The notes beneath the pieces were generated by a model. The model was not told the origin of the DNA and made no database searches. It worked only from the letters and a program-made list of their open reading frames with translations. From the NCBI GenBank assembly GCA_022749755.1, contig CM040446.1, forward strand, positions 13,106,367 to 13,170,366: DNA of 64,000 bases. Direction: 5' to 3'. Positions 47,813 through 59,454 of this stretch are shown one piece after another (the first letter of the stretch is position 1; every line of letters starts with the position of its first letter). The translations under genes and the position numbers were made by a program. Source of the DNA: Azadirachta indica (taxonomy: Eukaryota; Streptophyta; Magnoliopsida; Sapindales; Meliaceae).

Positions 47813-50000
47813 GGGCAATTGACATTTTCCCACTTGATGTTTGGCCTAACAGGCAAATACTCTTCTAATATTTGAGAAAAAACAGATGCTCTTCTGATGT
47901 TTAAATAAATAGGCAGATAATCCCTTGAACTTTTATTTTCGTTAGTTGACCGGTTAGTTTATTATTATTTGTATCTCCCATCTTTTATATAATAATACTT
48001 TGATATATATTTTATTTTAATATAACACTTTACTTCCTATTTTAATATTTACACAATATAATTTTTTTAAATATAACAATTTAGTTCATATTTAATATTT
48101 TTTTTCATAATATATTCAAAACTAAATGCATTTTTAATTTTTTTTTTCAATAGAAAATTTGAAAAATAAAATATGATTAAAAAAATTAAACAATGAGTTA
48201 GATTAAACTCATATTAAAATATTTTAAACTTATGTTAAAATATTTATACCCTTTTTTTCTTTTTTTTTGCAATCAATTTGATTTTTAATTGTTAAAAATA
48301 TTTTGAAATATATTTTAATATTTTTTTCTTATATTAATATTTTTTTATTTAAAAGATTATATTAAATTTATTATATTTTCTTGAGAAAAATTATGAAAAT
48401 TTAATAAAAATGTAAAAAAAAGAAAAAAATTTAGTGTCATTTGTTAATAGAATTAGTAATTAAATATATTTTATATTCTTATTAACTAATATAATTTAAT
48501 TTTAATTAAAAAAATAGAAAAAGAAGAAAATTTTTTTGATTATTTTTATTTGTAACATATATATATATATATAACATTTATTTATTGTTTATATTTTTTT
48601 ATATATTTTTAAAAAATATAATAAATTTAACATAATTTTTATTCTTGTAATAATATTTTTATTTAATTATTAAAAAAATTTTGAAATATATTTTAACGTT
48701 TATTCTTATAATAATATTTTTATTTAAAAGATTATATTAAATTTATTATATTTTCTTAAGAAAAAATATGGAAATATAAAAAAAAAAAAAAAAAAAAATT
48801 TAGTATCATTTGTTAATAGAATTAATAATTAGATATATTTTATATTTTTATTAATCAATATAATTTAATTTTAATTAAAAAAAAGGAAAATAAGAAAATT
48901 TTTGATTATTTTTATTTGTAATATATAACATGTATTTATTGTTTATATTTTTATATATTTTGAAAAAAATATAATAAATTTAGCATAATTTTTTAAATAA
49001 ATATATTACATGTAAAAATAAAACGTTAAAAAATATTTTAATTAAATTTTTTAATAATTAAATATTTATTATTATAAAAGTGAAAGTAAAAGATTAGAAA
49101 TATTTTAGTATATGAGTATAACTTATCTCATTATTTAAATTTTTTTAATAATTGTATTTTTTAAAATTTTTTATTAAAATAACAAATTAAAAAATTTATT
49201 TATTCTTGAATATATTGTGAAAAATATTAAAAAAAATGAAAATATAAATAAAAATATAAACAATAAATACATGTTACATATATATTACAAATAAAAATAA
49301 TAAAAAATTTTCTTCTTTTTCTATTTTTTAATTAAAATTAAACTATATTGGTTCATAAGAATATAAAATATATTTAATTATTAATTCTATTAACAAATGA
49401 CAATAAATTTTTTTTTTACTTTTTTATTTATATTTTCATAATTTTTCTCAAGAAAATATAATAAATATAATATAATTTTTTAAATAAAAATATTAATATA
49501 AGAATAAAAATGTTAAAATATATTTCAAAATTCTTTTAACAATTAAATATCAAATTTATTGCCAAAAAAAAATAAATATTTTAATATGAGTTTAAAATTT
49601 TTATATGAGTTAAACCTAACTATTGTTTAAATTTTTTGAATAATATTTTATTTTTCAAATTTTCTATTGAAATAACAAATTAAAAATGTATTTAGTTTTA
49701 AGTATATTATAAAAAAATATTAAATATGCATTAAATTGTTATATTTAAAAAAATTATATTGTGAAAAATATTAAAATAAGGAGTAAATCGTTATTTTAAA
49801 ATAAAATATATATCAAAGTATTATTATATAAAAGATAAGGGACACAAATAATAATAAACTAATCGATCAACTAACGAAAATAAAAATTCAGGGGGTATCT
49901 GCTTATTTATCCAAACGTCAGAGGGCATTTATCTTTTCTCAAACATTAAGGAATATTTGCCTATTAGGCCAAACGTCAGGGAGGAAAATGTCAATTTCCC
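47813..50000. mobile_element. foldback MULE-like element, copy 2, with 9-bp target duplication
   Basis: The ends are GGGCAATTGACATTTTCCC and, reverse-complemented, GGGAAATTGACATTTTCCTC, each followed by a TGTTTGGCCTAACAGGCAAATA-like motif (ACGTTTGGCCTAATAGG on the right). The flanking 9 bp are identical: TTTTAAGAA at 47804-47812 and 50001-50009. Nine-base duplications are typical of Mutator-like elements. Long inverted arms, no transposase. It is about 360 bp longer than copy 1 because a ~375-bp stretch of the left arm (about 48300-48675) is repeated in tandem. Confidence 0.88.
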
Positions 50001-50009
50001 TTTTAAGAA

Positions 50010-50404
50010 ATTTGATTGCTTACCGTGATAATTGAATTATTCTAATTAATTAGAGCTGTTAGAAATATAGAAAATTAGAGAAAGTAAGGGATGTACTAGA
50101 GTTTCTACCCTTAATCAGAGACGGAGATACAGGATCCAGTGTATGGTATATATTGCATGTTATTGCAGCAACATTAGACTGTAAGCACACAAATCGGAAG
50201 CTAAGATAACTGAGACTGCTAGAATAATTAACAAAGTTATTTATTGTGAATTATACACTTATTCTACATAAAAACAAGATGTCAGGTGGGTATGAAACAA
50301 ATTTCAAATACAATAAGGAATAGCAATGCTCCCGGCCTCGAGCTTCAACTGACATAACAAGAACAACGCGCATCTAAAAGCTATAAGCTTGAATGCCTCT
50401 GATT
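50010..50404. other. 3' flank of copy F
   Basis: The last ~80 bp match the flank of copy E. The rest is AT-rich and presumably includes the original polyadenylation region. No gene. Confidence 0.5.
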
Positions 50405-53400
50405 TCAGTGTGTAACTAATTTACTAGCTACTTTACTGTGCTTCCAGTTCTGCTGCACATGGACTGTAATGATAAACCCGATCATTGCTACTGCAGCTGC
50501 AAAGTTGCCAACCTTGGTATAGGAAGCTACAGTCATAACTCGAAAATCAACTTCTTCAAAGACAGGGTCTATGACAGGATCTCTGATCCAATCATAGAGA
50601 TGTAAAAGAAGCCTCACTGATGCTAAACCAATGTAATACATGCTAAGGGACTTCACATGGTTATGCCATAAGAAGTTGGCAACAATTTGAGGAAGCAAAA
50701 AGAAATCTTGAACGAGACCTACGTACTCCTCTAGTTTGACCATCCAGAGTCCCAGCATGAGAACATACCCGATGGTATCTCCATCATTTTTAGAATTAAT
50801 CAGAATCCTGTCAATGACAAGCAAAACCAAAAACCCAATATTGTGAAAAATAAAAGTAACAAGGAGAACCATTTTGTCACTTGGAACATGCTTCATTGTT
50901 GTTCCACAAGCATACAGTCTTTTCCGAGATCCTGTGACCTTCTGGAAAAGCTTTGCTGCAAGTAGAAGGACAACCAACAGAAGAAATTTCGCAAGGTAGC
51001 CTAGCACTTTGACAGATGGATTAAGCTGATCAAAACCATAGGGATGTGTCTTGAAATATTCAGATTCCTTCCATTTGAACAAAACCTCATTAGCACCACT
51101 GATCAATGGGAGGCCATAGCCAAGAATCTGAAGACCAAGCATGACTAGAGATACGTACGGAATGACATTTCCGTTAGCCTTCATGTGAAATAATTGACCT
51201 AATATAAACATGATTGACATGAAAAGCATCAAATTCTGGAGAATCTCTTCAAAAGCTTTCCGGAGAGCCACCTTGTAATGCTTTTCATATCGAAGAGGTA
51301 ACGTCTGCAAACTTATTGACCTGAAATGGAGGGGGTCCTCTTCTTTCCTCAGGCTTCTGATAGTCATCTTGGCCTTTGGATTAATTAGCCACGCTGTAGT
51401 AATAGAAGGGTATTCAATGTTCACTTCAATCAAACAATCTAGGGCCCGTTCAAGGCTAATAGTGTTGACACTGACTTTCCTGCAACCAATTAGATACATC
51501 TGACCAACTAGTGGGTCATATAGTTCTTCCAAGTATAGCTCAGATAGATTGTTAAAAGATGTGGTTGGCGAAAACCTTGCTTTGGTGAATGAGAGATGCA
51601 TTGACACATTCAGGAGCTGGCTATTGCTGAGACTAGCTTGAGCACCCGGACGAGGATTAGTTTTTTCAACCAGGGTGTATAACAACCAAATAAAGGTCCC
51701 AATGAAAGCACATCCATTAAAATGAAGATCTTTGCATTCTGGCAAGCAGATATCGAGTAAGGTATTACAAAGCTGTCAATTTCAAAGTCATTAGAAAGAA
51801 AATCTAAACTGTCAAATAATTCTTCTCTATCTTCAACAGCTGGATATTTTAGGAGTGAATGTTTAACAATGGTGCAAAATTTACATGGCTGCTTATTCTT
51901 CCTTAGTGCAAAGGCCAGGTCATTCTTAGAGTAATTGTATGATAAATAAGAGGCCACATACTGAATATAGTTATCTTTGAGCAGTCCAGGTCTTACCACT
52001 GCATCAAATATTATGGGCAAGAATGACTCTTTTCCATCATTTATACTGGATATGCTTCCATAGATCATGCTTCTCTGCTTGATGGAATATGTTTGAGGAA
52101 AGTACAATGAAATTTGAGAATTACATCCACCAAGTCCTGAATCAACCACGCCAAGACACCCAACCATGCAGAGTTGTCCACTTGAAGGATTCCATATCCC
52201 CTCAGCAGATAAAGTCATTCCAGAAAGACCAGTCCTTATTGGTGACCTATGATTGCCCATCGGTGCAGGAATTGCTCTTAATAGTGCAGAAACCCTGGCA
52301 ATACCAAGATTGTTTTGGTGTGTTCCTTGCTCACAGTTGATATGCTCCATAACAAGCCTAACATTGCTGTACCTCCAGTCATCAGCTTTGATTTCTTTTC
52401 CTGGCTGAAAAGGACCCAACTTCCCAGCATACAGAGATACATCCTTGAATTTCCAATTTGGCATAACTCTAAAATATTCATGTGAAATTGATCTAAGGGT
52501 ATTACAAAATTGTAAGATATTGAACATTTTGACAGGCCCATCTTCCATCAATTCTTCTTGATATACATGTGGATTACATGTTATTGACTTGAGTAGTTCA
52601 GAGCTAAATCGATATTTCAAATTAGGACAGAACTGAGAAGTTATATGAACTTTATTAAAATACTTCAGGCTTGCTCGGTCATTCAAACTTCTCATTTCTC
52701 CTAGGATTGCTCTCCTAGTCAAATTAAATGTTTGAGGGAACCGCAGAACAAGCAAAATCAGATCATCTTGGAGAAGAACTGGTTTGTTGTCGTAATTAGA
52801 CTAGCCCTTGGCCAAATTCAAAGGATCATTGGTCCATTTACTGTTGGGCAAAGTTGAATTTCCCAGCATACACAACAATTGTTCTCCCCCCTTCTCATCA
52901 CTCTCAGTATAGATCCCTTCAAAGGGAATTGATAGAACAGACATGCCAGGCATCATATAGAATTTATGTCTAAAATCAAAACCAAATGAACTGTTTCTAG
53001 TTATGCCCATAGAGAGCACCCCAATGAGACTGATCATATTTTTCCACCGATGCACTTCACTTACATCTACTATTTCAAAGTTGACTAATTTCAAAGGATT
53101 ATTGAGGGAAAAGTTGTTCCCTGGCAAGTCACTGTCATCAAATGGCATCAACAACCATCCACCATTCTCCTGCTCCCAGTCTCCGTTGGAGAACTGGAGT
53201 TCATTCTTGAGCGTATAACCTCTAGTATCATCAGGTTTTAGATCGGAAGCTGAAGATAGGAAAGGTTTGCAATGCTTTTCAATGTCAGCAAAACGATTTT
53301 ATGTGTGAAGTACTGACGGATCATCCACAAAAGCATTATAGTACGCCTCGAATGAGACAGTGACGTTAAAGAACAAACACAACTCTAAAACAGTCCAAAG

Positions 53401-53421
53401 GGCCAAAAGCAAAGAGTGCAT
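50405..53421 (-). pseudogene. DUF2921 copy F, full length but interrupted
   Basis: Spans the whole gene with no insertion. The ATG is at 53421 (MHSLLLALWTVLEL, signal-like). Frame 52801-53154 has PFEGIYTESDEKGGEQLLC, frame 51610-52755 has LRTGLSGMTLSAEGIW-type core (RTGLSGMTLSAEG), and frame 50405-51745 has MYLIGCRKVSV, FEEILQNLMLFMSIMFILG and WIRDPVIDPVFEEVDF, ending VTH. Lesions: TAA after VLHT near 53300 where the other copies have Tyr (YNRF), TAG after NLAKG near 52801, and a one-base shift near 51655-51700 next to an A run. Copy F is the most divergent member and its closest relative here is the remnant E. Read-through or sequencing error cannot explain three lesions easily. Confidence 0.82.
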
Positions 53422-53842
53422 TTTAATCGTAGCTAGGAAAATTTGGTACCAGAGTGGAGCCAGTCAATGACCCCCAACTTTAAAAGACCTAGCAGAATTA
53501 AGATGATACAGTCTAACACAGATGAAAAATTACAAACAATGAGAGTTTGTATTACGTGAAAAGGCAACGAGAAGACTCTGCAACATGCTTGGGATGAGTA
53601 ATGAAACCCAAATTGTATTTTAGATATCTGTTCTCACAAAGGCTTAAAGAGAATAATTACTGAAAGACTAACCTGCAAACTCAAGAAGGGATGCTGGTTA
53701 CTATCTTCCTCAAAGCTTACCAAGTTCCAGTTGAGTACACTAGTACATTTCCTATTTCAGAGTTCCAACAATACAAACAAAACAATGACACAGATAGAGA
53801 AGGGAGAACCTATGTATGAAGCCCTGTAGCAGGTGTTAAAGG

Positions 53843-53848
53843 TTGACT
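53843..53848. promoter_or_regulatory. W-box (TTGACT) upstream of copy F
   Basis: TTGACT within GGTTGACTTCGACTTG, about 420 bp upstream of the copy F start. Third instance of the box in this family, in a less similar context. Confidence 0.35.
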
Positions 53849-56021
53849 TCGACTTGAGAAAACATGTCCTACTGCTCTGATACTACGAATTCGCAAAGTT
53901 TTCAGCAGTTGCACGTGGGCATGTGCCATGATACTCCTCACTAGTCACTAAGGGCTAAGCGAGCGTGTGATCCATTTTTCACGTCATTTTTCGGCTGCTT
54001 CTGTTACAAACTAAATTTTTTATTTCTCCGTATATAATAATATTATTAAAAGATGGGCTTAAAATCTTAAGGTCGACATTGTGACAGGCAGGCCTTTTCC
54101 TATAAATTTTTTACTGGGCCAAGATCCAAGAGTGATTCTAATAACACCTAAGAATATTCTGATCATAACCCGAATCCAAGATAAAGTGCATGAAAGGAAG
54201 TGTATTAAGAAATAGAGACGGGTACGCTTAGCCTTTCTCTTAATGAAATCCTACTGGATCAAATGTGAAGACAATTATCCAATTGGGTACACGTATATAT
54301 CCACAAATTCTTTGTATCCAATGATATTGTTACACATTTTTGAATACAGAATTTGATAAGAGGGTACTTTGTGTTGACACTTTTAAGATAATCACAGGTC
54401 AGCCAAGGTATATAACTTTAACAAACGAAAAAAAAAATGATATTTTTTTAATGAAAATTCCAATCTTCAAAAACACTCTAAATTATTTAAGTAGCTTTTC
54501 AGAAGTCATGGTGATCTTTTCATTAAGAGGCCGACCAAAGTGATTCTAATTCCATTCTCCACTTCGATGGGTTCAAGATGCTATTGCTATATCAATATGC
54601 ATTCCTTCCCCTATTCTTATCTTTTAGTCAAAAATCTTTTAACTAATTGAAAAGAGTGACGAATCCAGGACTAAAGAGGAGAAAAAAAAAAAAAAAAAAA
54701 CTATGTTCCATCCTTCTTAAGTCACCATTAGAACGTAAAAGAAAATTCTTGCGATAATTTTTATGATTAGTAAAAAAATATTGCTCAAATTTTCATTGAG
54801 ACTAGCTAATAATTACATAATAAAATTTTTTATTAAATCAAAATGTTATTAAGAGAATTTATTTCTTAAATAATTGAGGTACGTTTTGTTTGAAATTGAG
54901 GCTCATTATCTTAAAATGAAACTAATAGTTATCAAAAGATATATAAATTGATAGATGGTCGATAAATAAGTAATTATTGAATAAAAAATTCAGACATTAT
55001 ATTTTTAAAATTAAGTAAACATATATGTATAATATATACAAATGTATTATGTTGGATAAGGATTTGAAAGTATATAACATAACATATACCAAAAAAACTG
55101 ATATAGATAATGAATAATATTGTCAAAGTCAATACAAAGCAAAGCCGAATCTATTAATATCGATCATCATTAAAGATTTGTATATATAAAAACTTTTAAG
55201 ATAAGCATATGTGGAAGCATCAAAAGAATTGAATTGAATTCAAATAATAAATAGAAAACAGCTAGCAATAATGGATGAAAAAATAATGTTCGGATGCTTG
55301 TTGTGTGGAATCTATCCTTCCTGAATGAAATTAGGGAATTTAGTAGAACAATCAGTTTCTAATCAAACAAATATCCCAATTGATTATTCCCACGTAAATT
55401 AAAAACTCTTACACCCACAAATGTAAACATCATTGGCTTTCCGCAAAGCTTAAGAATATTTCATGATATATATAATTCATATATATATATATATATGCCA
55501 TCTTATATAAAGTCATTAATTCTTTCATTGAAGAAGCTAAGTTGAACGGAATGGAACCTTTTCATTGTTTTTTTTTCTCATGATCAATTGAAGAGATTTT
55601 AAGTGTAAATTATTGGATTCAGAAGAATAGAATCTTCTATTTTTTTATTTAGTGATTTTATTTATCATTTTTGGGAAGGTTATTATTTTATCGATTAATT
55701 ATACTCTTTACAAGGATATAGATCTTTCTATATGTTGCATTATTATCAACCTTTTACTTATAAATAAACAATGTTTGCCAAAAATGGGCTAATTACTTTA
55801 TACATAGATAATTAATATTTTAAAGAATGGCAACGTGTTGCCTTTTAGGTCATCAATTGGAGAAGATTGAAGAGATATAGAGATATGCAATTAAATATAT
55901 GTATCATGTAAATTAATGTTTTGCCAATCCTCAAGACAAATACACTATCATATTTATAAAATAAGGTATATATATATGTAAAGCATGCTAACAGTTTTAA
56001 TATATATATATATAAAAAAGC

Positions 56022-56248
56022 AGGATCAACAGACTCTTTTTTTACACAAAATTTTACATCAATTTTAAACCATTGGATATAAATATATTCAACGGTTGAG
56101 ATTATATCTATTTAAAGGTTGATATTGCATATGATTATGTAATTAATGCATATGTCAGATGCAATTTTAACTATTAGATGTGTTTATATTAAATGATTTA
56201 TAATTAATATAAAATTTTGTATTTAAAAAAAAAGAAATTATTGATCCT
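56022..56248. mobile_element. MITE, 227 bp
   Basis: Inverted ends: left AGGATCAACAGACTCTTTTT, right (reverse-complemented) AGGATCAATAATTTCTTTTT, continuing as ACAAAATTTTACATCAATTT against ACAAAATTTTATATTAATTA. No coding. No certain target duplication, so the superfamily is open. Confidence 0.7.
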
Positions 56249-59200
56249 TCCCTCTATATATAGCAAACAATAACATCCAAATGCAATACAAAGCAAAGGA
56301 ATAATGCAGCCTTTGAAGAGGATGGTGGTCCTTATTTGGGCTTTCGCAACAAAAGTAATGCGTGTGTGATTTGCGATAGCTAGGCTCGGCTGGTTAAAGG
56401 GTTAGAATTAGATAGACAGCTAGGCTGTTGTTTCCTCACCCTCACTTTTGGCCCATCGGAGCACCCAATCAATTACATCCATGTGGAATTTTTATTTATT
56501 TATTTATAAATGACAATTTTAACTAGAATGCAGAGTAACAATATGTCTCTCTTATATTTATTATTTAAATGAAAAAAATCTTAATTTTATGATTTGACAA
56601 GAATCATATGTTATAATTTGATGATGGAATTAATGCAAGTAATACTTAAAACTTGGAGAATATACAAATTCAACTTACAATTAAAATATACACCATATAC
56701 ACTACAATAAACCTAACATAAGGTGCTCCAACTTTTTCGTTACATTTTTAATTCTATGATATAATTGGCTGGTGTAGGTTAAGAGTAAAAATTCTGTGGT
56801 TCACGTTAGCCAACCCCACCAATTAATTTTGAGGCATGTTGATTAATTTTATATTAATACGAAGGAAAAAAAAAAAAAGGGTTTTTTTGTATGGTATTCT
56901 GCACACGTCGGTGTCGATTTTTAACAAGTTTAATCGTGAAAGAAAATGGGGGAAAAAAACGAGAGAGAATATTCCTCGATATATATATAAACATGTATAT
57001 ATGTAGGAGCACCAGACAAAAAGGATATTCAGAAGGAGGATATAGGAGAATATGAGGACACGTGTTACGAGGAGAATCTCTTTAACTTTCTTTCTTCGTT
57101 ATTTCGCATCGCTTTTGCTTTTTGTTTGAGAGAGAGAGAGAGAGAATCTGGAGAAAAGGTTAGAGTTGGAGTCTTGTACGAGAAGACTGATTTTAGCTAG
57201 AAAGAAAGCGACCAACCATCATTACTAATTGCAATCCCCTTCTTCATACAGGCATTGAAATAGAAATAGATAAGGGAATTCGATGCGCCCTGTTTCTGAA
57301 ACTTAACTTTAACTTTCATGGAAAAGTTGTATTTCTTACTGTTATGGTATACATGACTGGCTCTTAATTTGCTGTGTTGGGTCGGGTAGGGTAGGGTTCT
57401 TCATTTTTCTCAGAAGAATATCAGTCCTGAGCATGCACCCAGCAGCAAAATAAACTTCCTTTTCACAAAGGTATCCTATGTATCATAATATAATTATAGT
57501 ATCTGAAATTCGTATGAGCTAATTAACACCCAATATCCAGTATGTTTTCTTCGTTTTAATATGAAAAAACTTTATAAGAGATGACTGATCATATGGTTTT
57601 TATATAAATAAGATGACGCTCCAAAAACAAATGAATATATTTAAACCTGGAGATGTTATCAGAACGTACCCATCATAATTTTTTGAGTAGTTTATGTATG
57701 TGGTGACTGATGCTACCGGTCGGATTATATAGGGTATTAAAAATGAGATCTAATTAAGCTAATTCATATGATCACCGACAAACATTACTTCAGCTGGTAT
57801 CTTTAGTGTTGATGAACTGTGGCTTATAGGCCAAAGTCACAAAGAAACACATTAGTTAATTAAACCTTATTATAATAAATTCTTCAATCAAGCGTATCTG
57901 ATCCAACTGTTAATAGTTAAAGAAATTTGAGGATAACTCCACAAGTGAAAAAAAAGAAAGAAAAATAAATAAAAAATGTTGTTACATATTTGGAGAGAAT
58001 CTCTCCTTACCTTCCTACCCACTTCATTAAAGTAGCAGAAGAAGATTCCCGGCTCTTAAGACTCCTTTATTATTCTTTTGGTGGTGTATTTTAGCTTTAA
58101 GCTTTGGAGGTTGTGTTCCCTTAATTTTGAGTCGTAGAATTGGAACTAAGATATTCCTTCCTTAGAGGCAAATATTATATTCTTTACGGGTGAATGTTTT
58201 TTCGCTGTAGATTAGATATTCTCTTTCTTTTCCCTCTGAATGCACTCAATTTTAGAACAATTATACAACTTTTGAAACCTAAAAGAAAGTTGCATGTATT
58301 GTGGATTTGATACTAAGCACCCATCTGAATATGTCCTTTATCTCTCTTTAATATGCATGATGGTGAAAAAATAAAATTAACAATATATAGTATATGCTAC
58401 TTTCCAGCCTTTTTCTATTAATTAATCATGGTAGAATCATTAATTCTTATTATAAGTTGGATCGAATACTTTGGTAAGAACGCACTCAATCAAGTACTAC
58501 TTGCCGTAGACGTGTCTAACATCTATCATTTGTTGGTTAAACTTGCCAATATCATTGGTTCATCCATCCTTAGTTATAACCCTAGAATCAATCAATCCAG
58601 CCCCGGCCCTTTTCAATTTTGCATGTAACACAAAACTGCTCCATCGGGATGATCCTCAAGATGGCTAATCCTGAATGCATTAATTATAGTGAATCCAAAG
58701 TGCGAGTTCAAGTAGACATTAATTAAATTAATTTGGAAGATACCCATTAAGCTCTAAAACCAAAAACTAGACTTTACATGAAAGAAACTTTGAAAGATAA
58801 TATACTCTTAGTAGGTAATTTAAAAGTGGGAGAAGAATCATAGGCTTGGCTAGCTAATAGTTAGCTAGACTCGTATAAATTAATTATCAAAAGGAGAAAT
58901 AAAAAAGAGAAGGACAACAGTAGGAAGAAGAATAATCTTTTGTATTGGTGATTTGAATTCGTACAAATTAAGACTATAGTATAACAAAGGTTCAAAAACC
59001 AGGCCTAAGCACATGACCCTTCAAGTGTCAGAAGCTTGATTCCTTCTCTCAGAGACCTCCTCTCTCTAATTTTTAGCTTTTTCTGCCTTTGTTCTTTGCA
59101 AGAAGTTACCATCCCTCTTTATCGCTTAGCTTTTTCTTTTCATCTCTTTCTCTCTCCATAGCCCCCTACTTTATTCTCTCGAACTCACCCCTAAAAAGAA

Positions 59201-59250
59201 GACGATCCTCCCTCGATCCTCCTTGTGTTCACAAACCAACATCTTCTCCC

Positions 59251-59281
59251 TTTCTCTCTCCCTCTCTCTCTCTCTCTCTTT
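59251..59281 (+). repeat. CT-rich microsatellite in the presumed 5' leader of EFM
   Basis: An almost pure CT run about 170-200 bp before the EFM start codon. Pyrimidine-rich leaders are common in plant genes and the run may be length-polymorphic. Confidence 0.6.
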
Positions 59282-59454
59282 GAACTCAAACCTAGAAAGC
59301 TAGAGGCCACACAAAAGCTTTTGCTCTTGTTTGTTCCCACATATCCTATTGATCTTATTTGAGCATGAATCACTAAAAACAACAGTTCTTGTTGAGAAGA
59401 GAGCTAGAATTATATTTTGTTGCTATTCATTATATCTTAAAACTATTATTAACC

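Larger units (their letters stand above)
53422..59454. other. gene-poor spacer and EFM upstream region
   Basis: The first ~450 bp are the upstream region of copy F. The remainder is AT-rich with poly-A and TA runs and one clear MITE (56022-56248). A GA run lies at about 57127-57146. The last few hundred bases are the 5' leader and promoter of the EFM-like gene. I find no exon or RNA gene. The 66-aa frame at 58428 has no family resemblance. Confidence 0.5.

Noticed and set aside
58428..58628. 66-codon plus-strand frame with ATG upstream of EFM
   Set aside because: No recognisable motif or splice context; may at most be leader-region noise.
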